Part shown: one piece after another, positions 36,525-45,254 of the stretch
How the letters are laid out: the number at the start of each line of letters is the position of its first letter
How positions within the stretch are numbered: position 1 is the first letter of the stretch
NCBI RefSeq assembly: GCF_000172635.2
Contig: NC_018632.1
Location: forward strand, 4,588,001 to 4,652,000
DNA: 64,000 bases
Source of the DNA: Alteromonas macleodii ATCC 27126
GTDB taxonomy: Bacteria > Pseudomonadota > Gammaproteobacteria > Enterobacterales > Alteromonadaceae
Direction: 5' to 3'
The notes under the pieces: model-generated
The model's input: the letters and a program-made list of their open reading frames with translations, nothing else
What the model was told of the DNA's origin: nothing
Databases searched by the model: none
Program-made: the position numbers and the translations under genes

Positions 36525-38132
36525 ATGAACCATAAGCTGACATTAAAAGAAAAAGTGGGTTATGGCATGGGCGACGCTGCGGCCAATTTAGTTTGGCGGG
36601 GCGCACTTGCATATTTGGCGGTATTTTATACCGATACGTTCGGTATTACAGCCGCTGCAGCTGCGATGCTATTTCTTGTCGTTCGTCTTTCTGACGGTGT
36701 GACCGATATTATCATGGGAATGATTGCTGACAGAACCCAGACTAAGATGGGAAAGTTTCGCCCTTGGATATTAGGCTCCACTCCTTTTCTTGGCCTTTTC
36801 ATGGTCCTTTGCTTTACCACACCTGATCTCTCGTATTCAGGCAAACTCATTTACGCTTATCTGACCTACATCGGACTAACCTTAGCGTATACGGTTAATA
36901 ATGTACCGTACTCAGCGCTTATGGGCGTGATGACCAGTGATGATAGAGAGCGTACAAGTTTGTCTGGCTTTCGTTTTGCTGGGGCATTCTTTGGTGGACT
37001 GCTTGTTATGGGATGTTTGCCTATGCTGGTGGACTTACTAGGCCAAGGGAACACTGCTGTAGGGTATCAATATACCATGTGGTTGTTTGCCACGTTGCTT
37101 GTCATATTAATGTGCGTAACAGTTTTTACCACGAAAGAGCGCGTTACGTTGCAGCAGGTTTCAAAGCCTCAAGACACTAAACTGGACTCTCCAAAAACAG
37201 AGACAGGTACCCAAGTAGCGCCCGCTCCTCGTTCACTAACATCTGAACTCATCGACTTGGGAAAGCAACTACCGTTAATTCTAGTTCCTCTTTCAGCAAT
37301 AACCGCCTTCTTTTATTATCGAGACGCTTTAACTGGGGCAATCTTCATTACTGTTTTAGCGCTTACTACTATTGCAATTAAACGGTTAACTCGCCGACCG
37401 GAAGCCGAGAACACCCGTTCTCAGCAGGATATTATCGACCTGCTTTCCAATAAACCCTGGCTAATTCTGTTAGGAATGGGTTTTCTAACCATGATGTTTA
37501 ATGGCATCAAATATGGCGTTATTGCCTACTATTTCAAATATTACATGGGCAATGAGCTACTCACAGGCTACTTTTTCATTTCACTGCTGGTGGTGTCGAT
37601 TTTCGGCGCATTAGCAACGTCCAAATTAGCCGCTATGTTTGGTCGCAAGAAGCTCTTTATTATCGCGCTGTTAGCAAGTAGCGTATTGACCTCTGGCATT
37701 TATTTTGTTCCTCAGAAAAGCGTGAGCGCCATATTCATTCTAGGTTGCAGTGCAGAGTTTTTTGCAGCCATATTGCCTACCTTATTTTTCTCTATGCTAG
37801 GAGACTCGGCAGACTACAGTGAATATAAGACAGGTCGAAGAGCCACCGGACTCGTCTACTCTGCAGGCTCTTTTGTTCAAAAAACAGGGGGAGGCTTCGC
37901 AGGGGCGCTCGTCTTGCTAGTATTGGGAAGCTATGGCTATAACGGTCTTGATATCAATACAATTAATCAAACGCTTCCAGGTATGAAGTCTTTAATGAGT
38001 TGGATACCGGCGCTATTTGGCTTTGCTGGCGCGGCGTTAATCTGTCTGTACCCATTAAATGACGAAAAACAAAAAGAAGTTACACAAGCTTTACTCTCTC
38101 GACGTAGCGAACAACCGCCGATATCGGCATAA
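36525..38132 (+). CDS. GPH-family sugar:cation symporter (MFS)
   Basis: A 535-residue transporter of the glycoside-pentoside-hexuronide:cation symporter family (MelB relatives). The N-terminal LKEKVGYGMGDAAANLVW is the family signature, and the next loop contains DGVTDIIMGMIADRTQTKMGKFRPW. About 12 membrane helices are visible, with an enlarged central loop (about residues 210-310) carrying two extra hydrophobic stretches. It should carry the oligosaccharide across the inner membrane using H+ or Na+. I chose the ATG at 36525 because GGA lies upstream; a GTG at 36513 is in frame. It starts 17 bases after the GH1 stop. Confidence 0.9.
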   Translation: MNHKLTLKEKVGYGMGDAAANLVWRGALAYLAVFYTDTFGITAAAAAMLFLVVRLSDGVTDIIMGMIADRTQTKMGKFRPWILGSTPFLGLFMVLCFTTPDLSYSGKLIYAYLTYIGLTLAYTVNNVPYSALMGVMTSDDRERTSLSGFRFAGAFFGGLLVMGCLPMLVDLLGQGNTAVGYQYTMWLFATLLVILMCVTVFTTKERVTLQQVSKPQDTKLDSPKTETGTQVAPAPRSLTSELIDLGKQLPLILVPLSAITAFFYYRDALTGAIFITVLALTTIAIKRLTRRPEAENTRSQQDIIDLLSNKPWLILLGMGFLTMMFNGIKYGVIAYYFKYYMGNELLTGYFFISLLVVSIFGALATSKLAAMFGRKKLFIIALLASSVLTSGIYFVPQKSVSAIFILGCSAEFFAAILPTLFFSMLGDSADYSEYKTGRRATGLVYSAGSFVQKTGGGFAGALVLLVLGSYGYNGLDINTINQTLPGMKSLMSWIPALFGFAGAALICLYPLNDEKQKEVTQALLSRRSEQPPISA

Positions 38133-38177
38133 TACAGTCAGTTAGAGTGATTGTTTTAGAGAACGAGGTCTTATCAC

Positions 38178-39178
38178 GTGCCCACCATTTATCAAGTTGC
38201 CGAGCGTGCAGGTGTTTCTTTATCTACGGTATCCCGCGTATTAAATGGTAAGGCTTCGGTAAACAAAGTACTGAAAGAACGCGTAGAGAAAGCGGTTAAA
38301 GAGCTAAATTACCGTCCAAACTCTGTCGCTCGTTCATTGGCAAATAACCGCACTGACAGCGTCGGGGTACTTGTACCTGAACTCAACGCCCCGTTTTTTG
38401 GCGATCTGATGCAGGCAGTAGAGTCAACGCTGCGCGCTGCAGATAAACATGTCATTATTTCGGTAGGACGAAATTGCCTAGAAACAGAGAAAGATGCGGT
38501 AGAGTTTCTTATTAGCCGTAACTGCGATGCACTCATCATGCATGCAGAAGCATTATCCGATGAGTATTTATTGGAGTTAAACCAGTCGAAACTTCCCGTT
38601 GCTTTGGTTAACAGACAGGTAGGAGGGCTACCTGAGGCATGCACTAGCCTCGATAATGAAAAGGGTGGATATCTGGCTACCCGCCACTTACTCGAGCTAG
38701 GCCATAAAGACATTGCATATATTTCTGGACCGACTGACAAGTGTGACGCGAGCTTGCGCTTGGAAGGACATAAACGCGCCTTGTCGGAAGCAGGGTTGCC
38801 CATAAACCCACAGTTGATATTTAACGGCGACTATTCTGAAGAAGACGGGAAGATTGGCTTGTTAGAGCTCATGGCGCGCGATGTGCCTTTCACGGCTTTA
38901 GTGTGCGCCAACGATTGGATGGCATCGGGTGCGATAAGCTGCGCGAGAGATTTAGGCATGAGCCTTCCCCACGACTTGTCTGTGGTTGGTTTCGATGACG
39001 TGGTATTTGCCCACCATGTTTTCCTCGTCTTACCACGGTCAGTAACCCAATTGCGGAAATGGCTGAAATGTCAGCCAAGTACATACTTAATAAAGTATAT
39101 GGTCAGGCTAATAACGTCCAGCTGTATTTCGAACCTTCCTTGGTTGTTCGGGAATCTACGGTAAAACATGAAGGATGA
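38178..39178 (+). pseudogene. LacI/GalR-type regulator with C-terminal frameshift
   Basis: A LacI-family repressor. The N-terminal helix-turn-helix TIYQVAERAGVSLSTVSRVL is intact, and the sugar-binding periplasmic-binding-protein-like domain follows. As read, the frame ends at 39164 with an atypical C-terminus. In the +1 frame from about 39022 the expected family ending is found (PRLTTVSNP, then AEMSAKYILNKV, then EPSLVVRESTVKH) and stops at 39178. One T appears to be missing from the TTTT at 39019-39022. The regulator presumably controls the three operators upstream. The shift would alter about the last 50 residues, including part of the C-terminal subdomain. It could be a real mutation or a sequencing error. 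The start is GTG (38178). Confidence 0.8.
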
Positions 39179-39318
39179 AGCCAAGCTGGTAAGTCGAAAA
39201 CCGACTTTCATCTAAACTCTCAATTAAAACTTTCGATTAAGTACCTTTCGCTCCCAATAGCGCACTTTGCTACCCACCTTAATGATGATACGACCCACAA
39301 TAGACGCGAAGGCCTGTC

Positions 39319-40488
39319 TTACAAGTATTTAAGCCAAGGGGCGTGGTGCTTTGATTTATAGGCGCTAAACCATTTAACAGGGAAATAAAGCACTAAACTA
39401 AGGCCAGCAGCTATTAACCATATTTGCCAAATATGGTCTACGCCCACGTATTTTCCTTTATTCGCCCCCCAAATAAAGAATGCAATACCGTACATCACCA
39501 GCAATACGTACAAATGCAGGATGTAGAAAAACATCGGGACCGAGCCAAAGGTGTCAAGAAACGCAAACTGCGTATCCTTAACGCGCTCGAAAGCAAACAA
39601 CAATAGAAACATGCCGGCCAGTGTAAAGACCAAAAATGCTAAAGACGGGGGGTACTTAGTCAAATTAAGTAATGACATCAACGTAGTGATGGCACTTTGT
39701 TGTAGCTCCCAAGGCAAGGTCTCACCATAAATATTTAAACCGCGAAGTAGGAAAAATAGGCTGAGCGACACTGCAAATAAACCAAGCAACCACCGACCGC
39801 GTCGCGCTTTATCAAGCTGTTGACTGTAAAGAGGCCCACATGCATAACCGAGCAGTATTACCCCTATCCAAGGAAGCACGGGATAACTCACTTTAATGTT
39901 TAGGGCGGCTGACTGAAGTATATATCCTCTATCGTGCAGCATTGTCCAAAGCGTATAGCCTGTTTCATGTGGAACATAGCTAATTGGCGTTAGTGCATTA
40001 TGTCCAAAGACAATTAAGAGGCCTAAAATGAGCAACAGAGTTCTTGGAAGATAACTCAATACAGCCAGAGCAATCATGCTGATACCTATGGCCCACATCA
40101 CCTGAAGATAAAGCGTTTGGAAACTCGCCCCCCAGCTAAACGTAATAAATGTGACCTCTAAGAACAAAATAAACAATCCACGCTTAATTAAGAACTCTCT
40201 GACATTACGTGTCGGCTTAGCCTTATTCGCTGAGTTCATTGGATTGGCATAGAGCCATGCAGACAGCCCCGTTAAAAACACGAATGTGGGTGCGCAGTAA
40301 TGGGCGGCTAACCGTGTGAAAAATAGAGAAGGTGACGTAGTATCGATATCCATAGGATCAGATACCTGCAAATGCAGAAAAAAGCGCTCTCGCACGTGAT
40401 CGATAAGCATAATGAGCATGACCAAGCCACGCATCATATCGATGCTTCGAATACGGTTTCGTTGAATACTAGAAGACATTTTAGCCAT
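39319..40488 (-). CDS. HGSNAT/DUF1624-type membrane acyltransferase
   Basis: A 389-residue membrane protein with about ten helices. The N-terminal IRSIDMMRGLVMLIMLIDHVRERF and HYCAPTFVFLTGLSAWLY are hallmarks of the heparan-alpha-glucosaminide N-acetyltransferase-like (DUF1624/YeiB) superfamily, with the conserved His in IDHVR. Relatives move acyl groups across the membrane onto sugars. It is convergent with the LacI gene, so it is next to the sugar locus but not clearly part of it. A link to sugar modification is only suggestive. Confidence 0.8.
   Translation of the reverse strand: MAKMSSSIQRNRIRSIDMMRGLVMLIMLIDHVRERFFLHLQVSDPMDIDTTSPSLFFTRLAAHYCAPTFVFLTGLSAWLYANPMNSANKAKPTRNVREFLIKRGLFILFLEVTFITFSWGASFQTLYLQVMWAIGISMIALAVLSYLPRTLLLILGLLIVFGHNALTPISYVPHETGYTLWTMLHDRGYILQSAALNIKVSYPVLPWIGVILLGYACGPLYSQQLDKARRGRWLLGLFAVSLSLFFLLRGLNIYGETLPWELQQSAITTLMSLLNLTKYPPSLAFLVFTLAGMFLLLFAFERVKDTQFAFLDTFGSVPMFFYILHLYVLLVMYGIAFFIWGANKGKYVGVDHIWQIWLIAAGLSLVLYFPVKWFSAYKSKHHAPWLKYL
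39961..39976. promoter_or_regulatory. parS: Candidate parS site inside the acyltransferase gene
   Basis: TGTTTCATGTGGAACA differs from the conserved parS TGTTTCACGTGAAACA at two positions and from the TGTTNCACGTGGAACA variant at one. It lies about 18.6 kb from the candidate oriC and on the same side as parAB. parS sites often lie inside genes near oriC, but a chance match is possible. Confidence 0.35.
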
Positions 40489-40689
40489 TACATCAAGGAG
40501 GAAATATTTGCTATCAACACAACTTCGTTCAGAATTTAGCGGTAGTTTTAGCCACTCACAGCATCGATAGTTAAACGATTAACCCAATGCTATAACATTG
40601 CAGTAAACAGTGGCAATTATTTGCTTCGAATATACTAATGATGCGTTCAACAGCATAATAAGAAATACTAGAAGAAAAACGGAGTCACT

Positions 40690-41157
40690 ATGAAATATCT
40701 ATTGTTAGGTCTGGTCATGCTTGCTGTTGCTACGACGGCCGTTGCGAACAACGACCGCGACGCAGTGAATCAGACACTTAATGCTCTACATCACAATGCG
40801 TCTATTGCAGACTTTGAGCAGTATTTTGGTTTGTATCACGACAGCGCGATCTTTATTGGCACCGACGCATCTGAGGTATGGACCAAAGAAGCGTTTAAGG
40901 CGTATGCCAAACCTCACTTTGACAAGGGCAGAGGATGGACATACCACCCGCGAGACAGGCATATCTATTTTTCCCCTAATCACGATGTAGCCTGGTTCGA
41001 TGAACTGCTCGATAATGAAAGCCTGGGAGAAACACGAGGCACGGGTGTATTAATAAAAGAGGGAGCGAAGTGGAAAGTAACCCAATATCATTTAACGATC
41101 CCTATCCCCAACGCGCTTGCAGATAGCGTTGCTAATCAAATTAAAACCATGCGATAA
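40690..41157 (+). CDS. Exported NTF2-like (SnoaL-type) protein
   Basis: A 155-residue protein with a clear signal peptide (about residues 1-19). The mature domain has the alpha+beta cone pattern of NTF2-like proteins: a helix with AVNQTLNALHHNASIADFEQYFGLYH, then beta strands with FIGTDASEVWT, RHIYFSPNHDVAWFDE and GTGVLIKEGAKWKVTQYHLT. The last two match the SnoaL_3/DUF4440 style. Such domains bind small ligands or act as enzymes. The substrate is unknown. It stands alone, and a hairpin follows the stop. Confidence 0.7.
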   Translation: MKYLLLGLVMLAVATTAVANNDRDAVNQTLNALHHNASIADFEQYFGLYHDSAIFIGTDASEVWTKEAFKAYAKPHFDKGRGWTYHPRDRHIYFSPNHDVAWFDELLDNESLGETRGTGVLIKEGAKWKVTQYHLTIPIPNALADSVANQIKTMR

Positions 41158-41186
41158 AAAAAGCCCCGACGTAATGGGGCCTTTGT
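41158..41186. terminator. Bidirectional terminator between NTF2-like and OmpA-like genes
   Basis: GCCCC (41163-41167) pairs with GGGGC (41176-41180), with A-runs on the left and T-rich sequence on the right. On the minus strand the following T-run is seven long. Confidence 0.7.
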
Positions 41187-41209
41187 TTCTCTTTGGGTCT
41201 TAACTACCT

Positions 41210-41851
41210 TTAGGTATTAGACTGTGTGAGTGGTTGAATTTCCATCTCTACTCGACGGTTCATCGAGCGGTTTGCTGCACTATTGTTAGGTACTTTAGGT
41301 GCGTATTCGCCCATACCTACCGTCGTGATACGCGTCGGGTTAACAGAATAGTTAATAAGTAAATTCTTAACCGCTCCTGCACGACGCTCAGATAAAGACT
41401 GGTTGTACTGCTCAGAGCCAGTGTCATCCGTATGACCTTTGATCATAAGAACGGTTTTTTCGTAATTGTTTACGACTTTGGCAACGTCTTGAAGAACCGG
41501 ATTGAAGTTAGGGCTGATGCTAGAACTGTCAGTAGCAAAGGTAATGTCGCCCGGCATGATCAATCGCAGATTATCGCCTTCTCGCACAACTTGAACGCCA
41601 GTATCAGAAAGCTCATTTCGAAGCTCTTCTTCCTGTTTGTCCATGTAGTTACCTATCGCACCACCTGCGATTGCACCTACCGCAGCGCCCCACGCATAAC
41701 GACTTTTGTCGTTATCACCTGTCGCTTTACCCAGCAATGCGCCTACTACCGCACCAATAGCGGCACCTTTTTGCGTATTATTCGGATCAGTTGCGCAACC
41801 TGCTACCGTTAGTGACGCAGCAATCAAACTTACAGCAAGAGTCTTTTTCAT
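41210..41851 (-). CDS. OmpA-family lipoprotein with glycine zipper
   Basis: A 213-residue lipoprotein of the YiaD type. The signal sequence ends in the lipobox VAGC (Cys19). Glycine-zipper repeats follow (GAAIGAVVGALLG, GAAVGAIAGGAIG), and the C-terminal half is an OmpA peptidoglycan-binding domain with HTDDTGSEQYNQSLSERRAGAV and NRRVEMEI. It should tie the outer membrane to peptidoglycan. A strong ribosome site (AGAGGAAG) precedes the ATG. It stands alone. Confidence 0.9.
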   Translation of the reverse strand: MKKTLAVSLIAASLTVAGCATDPNNTQKGAAIGAVVGALLGKATGDNDKSRYAWGAAVGAIAGGAIGNYMDKQEEELRNELSDTGVQVVREGDNLRLIMPGDITFATDSSSISPNFNPVLQDVAKVVNNYEKTVLMIKGHTDDTGSEQYNQSLSERRAGAVKNLLINYSVNPTRITTVGMGEYAPKVPNNSAANRSMNRRVEMEIQPLTQSNT

Positions 41852-42201
41852 AACTTCCTCTTATTTCAATTAAAAGCTTTATATTGATGAGTTGCATTTA
41901 TCCATTGCCACTCTCAATAAGCTCAGTGTTAGTTTTGCATTAAACAACTACAGTGATAGCAATTAGCGTTCCACTGGCAAATATTCTGTATGTAAGCAAC
42001 AACGAGTATCTGAGCGCCACGAGTTCGTTTCCTGCTTAACTTTTCCTTAAGATCAGCACTCAAAGGCACTACAGCACTTCTTGTTTAGAGGAGTGTAGGA
42101 CATCAAACCTGAACGTTAGCTAAATGAACGTTGGAATAAAGAAGAAAAAATGCGTTGGTACACAGTGTAAATACTACACTGTGTTGCTAAAAAGTAACGT
42201 T
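41852..42201 (-). promoter_or_regulatory. Region between HD-GYP gene and OmpA-like gene
   Basis: This 350-base noncoding stretch serves as upstream region for the OmpA-like lipoprotein and downstream region for the HD-GYP gene. Apart from the inverted repeat at 42160-42184 I see no strong signal. Confidence 0.3.
42160..42184 (-). terminator. Perfect inverted repeat after the HD-GYP gene
   Basis: ACACAGTGTA (42160-42169) and TACACTGTGT (42175-42184) are perfectly complementary with a five-base loop. On the minus strand six T follow after a nine-base gap, so it may terminate the HD-GYP transcript. The symmetry would also suit a protein-binding site. Confidence 0.45.
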
Positions 42202-43401
42202 TTAGCCTATTGAAACTGAGCGCTCAAAAAATGCGTTCACATCAATCTTATAGTCAGACGCTATGACGGCTTTGTTGATACTGACTGTTTTATCCGATGA
42301 TAGGTCAACATCTTTCGGCGTTAGATAGTGGTTACTGCGAACCGAATAAAAAACCTTTACGAGTGGCGTAAGCGGGGAGTCTCTCTGTTCAAGCACCATC
42401 GCTAATTTATCATTTGATAATAGAACTAGGCTCCCTACGGGATAAACGCCCAGACACTTTATAAACTGTTGAACAAGCGACTGGTCAAGACGCGTTGGCG
42501 CATCACTCATCAAAATAGAGAATGCCTTTTGGCTAGACATACCGGCCTTATACACCCGGTCCGCGGTGAGTGCATCGTACATGTCGGCAATGGCAAGCAT
42601 TCGGCCCGCTTGGCTAATATCCTCACCTTTGGTCCCAGCAGGGTAGCCCAAGCCATCCAATCGCTCATGATGCTCACTAATCGCTTGAATCAGTGGCTGC
42701 GCAATTTCCGTACTTTTTAAATAGTCGACCCCGTGCTTTACATGACCTTTCATGATCTCCATTTCGCTGTCCGTAAGGCGGCCTGGCTTATGAAGAATTT
42801 CATCTGGAATTTTGATTTTGCCCAAGTCGTGTAGAAAGCCAGCATAGGAGAGGTCTTGCACCTCTTCTTCAGACATCCCTAAATACTTGCCAAAATTTGC
42901 GAGTAAAATAGCGACGTTCAGAGAATGCTCTAGTAAATAGTCGTCTTTTTCTCGAATTTTAGTTAGACAAAGCAACGCATCGGGGTTCCTATCTACCGAC
43001 TCGACTAACTTATTTGAAAATGCTTTGGGAATACTCGCATCAAAAGGCGTCTCTTTTTGTACATTGGCAAGTAACAACTTTTGAATTGCCTTTCCTTGCT
43101 CGTGAAGCTTTGCGGCTCTTACCAGCTCATTTTCTAGTGATACTTTTTTTGATTTTACCGGCTGATCAGAAGGCGAGTTTTGGTGCTTTTCCACAGTGGC
43201 CGATGAGCTAGGTTGCTCAACGTTAAACGCCTTATCTGTATCAATGGCGAGGGTTTTCACACCTCGCTTTCTAAGTGTTTTAACCACGTCATCAGACGTA
43301 ACGCGGCCTTGGCTCGTAACCCTCAACGCACCTTTTTGCTCTAAAATTTGATGAACAAACATGCCTGGCACTAACTGATCAATAGTAATCTTTTTTATCA
43401 T
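42202..43401 (-). CDS. HD-GYP-domain c-di-GMP phosphodiesterase
   Basis: A 399-residue cytoplasmic protein. An N-terminal DUF3391-type domain (about residues 4-70) precedes the HD-GYP domain (about 150-330). The catalytic HD is at residues 191-192 in HDLGKIKIPDEIL, and the second signature HHERLDGLGYP is at 244-254, with GYP in the expected place. Such enzymes linearise cyclic di-GMP and so favour motility over biofilm. The protein lacks a receiver domain and has no membrane segment. The gene is single. Confidence 0.9.
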   Translation of the reverse strand: MIKKITIDQLVPGMFVHQILEQKGALRVTSQGRVTSDDVVKTLRKRGVKTLAIDTDKAFNVEQPSSSATVEKHQNSPSDQPVKSKKVSLENELVRAAKLHEQGKAIQKLLLANVQKETPFDASIPKAFSNKLVESVDRNPDALLCLTKIREKDDYLLEHSLNVAILLANFGKYLGMSEEEVQDLSYAGFLHDLGKIKIPDEILHKPGRLTDSEMEIMKGHVKHGVDYLKSTEIAQPLIQAISEHHERLDGLGYPAGTKGEDISQAGRMLAIADMYDALTADRVYKAGMSSQKAFSILMSDAPTRLDQSLVQQFIKCLGVYPVGSLVLLSNDKLAMVLEQRDSPLTPLVKVFYSVRSNHYLTPKDVDLSSDKTVSINKAVIASDYKIDVNAFFERSVSIG

Positions 43402-43468
43402 CTTATATGCACTGCACTATATTAATCGCCATATATTTGCTAACTGCTTTCATATAAAAAGTGAAAGC

Positions 43469-43807
43469 TCAGTACTCTAACTCTACTAGTATAGTGTGTA
43501 AATCTGGCTTCCAACCAAACTTCGTCATATTCACTCGGTAGTTTTTAACGACCACACCTTCCTCTGCTAATCGCTCTCGCTGCTCATCCGCTTTATCAGA
43601 GCCAGCAGGAAAAGCAATTTTACCGTCAGCACGTAGTACGCGATGCCAGTGACAGTCAGCATTTATCTCTCTTAAACACTTTCCCATCATTCTAGCTCTG
43701 CCGGGTAATCCACACAGGTCAGCGAGCAAGGCGTAACTTATTACCTGTCCCTCAGGCACTAAAGAAAGCGTTTTCTCTACTCGAGATTGTACTGCTTCAT
43801 TCGGCAT
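43469..43807 (-). CDS. Alkyltransferase-like protein (Atl, MGMT family)
   Basis: A 112-residue protein with the DNA-binding domain of O6-alkylguanine alkyltransferase: VISYALLADLCGLPGRARMMGKCLR and WHRVLRADGKIAFP. The active-site Cys of PCHRV is replaced by Trp54 (HWHRV), as in ATL proteins. These bind O6-alkylguanine lesions without repairing them and recruit nucleotide excision repair. Enzymatic dealkylation is therefore not expected. It is a single gene, divergent from the DTW gene. Confidence 0.88.
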   Translation of the reverse strand: MPNEAVQSRVEKTLSLVPEGQVISYALLADLCGLPGRARMMGKCLREINADCHWHRVLRADGKIAFPAGSDKADEQRERLAEEGVVVKNYRVNMTKFGWKPDLHTILVELEY

Positions 43808-43886
43808 GTTGTATATTATCCTATCTATTAAGTTACTTAGTTAATAAGTGCGATAAACGTTCAAAAGAGAATAAAGAAATTCAGTT

Positions 43887-44468
43887 ATGCGCCTTTATTG
43901 TGAACACTGTGGATATCCTCAAAAAACCTGTATTTGCTCTCACATTAACACAGTAGATACATCGTTAGAGATTGTGATAATTCAACACGAAAAAGAAGCA
44001 CTTCACGCCAAGAATACGGCGCGCTTAGTTTCATTGTGTATTCCTTCGACGCGAATCATACTTGCTAATGATGTCGTCGCTATGCAATCCCTATCCGAAC
44101 ACTGCTCACGTCGACATTCAGTGCTTGTTTACCCAAGTGAATGCAGTACACCGATAGAAAATGTCGATGCCGTTGCACGTTCTGAGATCACAACGCTAAT
44201 TCTAATAGATGGAAGTTGGAAACAAGCATTTGGTCTAGTTAAACAGAACCCATGGTTAACAAAGTTACCAGCGTTTCACTTCATTTCTGCACCCACTTCT
44301 AACTATGCTATTCGTCATACGACATTAAGCAATGCACTTTCCACGCTAGAAGCAACAGCTTATGCGCTACAGTGCTTAGATCAAATCGACGTTTCTGGGC
44401 TTTACAGAGCACAGAGAGCCTTACAAGATAAGTGGCAAGGCCCTATGTCACATAGAAGGCATTTCTAG
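43887..44468 (+). CDS. DTW-domain tRNA-uridine aminocarboxypropyltransferase
   Basis: A 193-residue DTW-domain protein of the YfiP/TapT kind, which adds the 3-amino-3-carboxypropyl group to uridine 47 of tRNA. A zinc-binding CxxC...CxC element (C5, C8, C15, C17) opens the protein. The DTW signature reads LIDGSWKQA (D108-G-S-W111), so the Thr of D-x-T-W is Ser. SNYAIRHTTLSNALSTLEATAYAL matches the conserved C-terminal region. Length is close to that of bacterial relatives. Confidence 0.85.
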   Translation: MRLYCEHCGYPQKTCICSHINTVDTSLEIVIIQHEKEALHAKNTARLVSLCIPSTRIILANDVVAMQSLSEHCSRRHSVLVYPSECSTPIENVDAVARSEITTLILIDGSWKQAFGLVKQNPWLTKLPAFHFISAPTSNYAIRHTTLSNALSTLEATAYALQCLDQIDVSGLYRAQRALQDKWQGPMSHRRHF

Positions 44469-44491
44469 CGTAGAACTTCGTTTAGCGCACA

Positions 44492-45091
44492 TTACGCGTT
44501 CATGGGAACGAAGCCCTTTTGATCTTTGACTAAACTTATCCAATTTCGAATGGCAGGATAGGCGGAAAGGTCAAACCCGCCCTCGTGGGCAACGTGGGTA
44601 TAGGCAAACAACGAAATATCCGCAAGAGTTAACGTGTCACCTAGCAAAAACGGCGTAATTTTAAGTTGATGCTCCATGACAGCTAGTGCGCGATATCCAC
44701 CCGCTTGTTTAGATTCGTACTCCGCTTTCCTGTCCTCGGGTAGCCCTAAATAAACATTGATGTAACGAGCAACGGCGATATAAGGCTCGTGACTGTATTG
44801 TTCGAAAAACTGCCACTGTAAAAGTTGCGAAAAACTATAGGGAGAAGAGGGGATTAAAGGAGTGTTAGATGCTAGATAGTGCATGATGGCATTGGATTCT
44901 GACAACACCCTGCCGTCGTCTAGTTCAAGCAACGGAATTTTCCCATTAGGGGTCTTTTCTAGGAAAGAAGGAGCGCGTGTCTCTCCTTTCATAATGTCCA
45001 CATCAATCCATTCGCAGGTTTTACCTAACAAAGAAAGAAGCAGTTGGAGCTTGTAACAGTTTCCTGAACGCGTGTCGCCGTATATTCGCAC
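44492..45091 (-). CDS. Glutathione S-transferase family protein
   Basis: A 199-residue cytosolic GST-like protein. The N-terminal thioredoxin-like domain has RIYGDTRSGNCYKLQLLLSLL, the cis-Pro in GKIPLLELDDG and the gamma-glutamyl-binding LSESNAIMHYLA. The C-terminal helical domain ends with the usual TLADISLFAYTHVA motif. GSTs conjugate glutathione to electrophiles. Substrate unknown. It is convergent with the DTW gene. Confidence 0.88.
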   Translation of the reverse strand: MRIYGDTRSGNCYKLQLLLSLLGKTCEWIDVDIMKGETRAPSFLEKTPNGKIPLLELDDGRVLSESNAIMHYLASNTPLIPSSPYSFSQLLQWQFFEQYSHEPYIAVARYINVYLGLPEDRKAEYESKQAGGYRALAVMEHQLKITPFLLGDTLTLADISLFAYTHVAHEGGFDLSAYPAIRNWISLVKDQKGFVPMNA

Positions 45092-45254
45092 AATGATATC
45101 TCTATGACCTAAGAAGATTTACCATACCAACGCAATGTGAATACGACAATTATTAATAGCTGTTAGGGTGCGAGAAGGGATTAAGCGAGCCTTGTCTAGA
45201 TACCACATAGACCGCTGCGAAAATATAAGGCAAAGAACAACAGACCCGAATAGA

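Noticed and set aside
43765..43780. A fourth LacI-type operator inside the alkyltransferase-like gene
   Set aside because: The palindrome has a mismatch, lies within a coding region and is far from any sugar gene.
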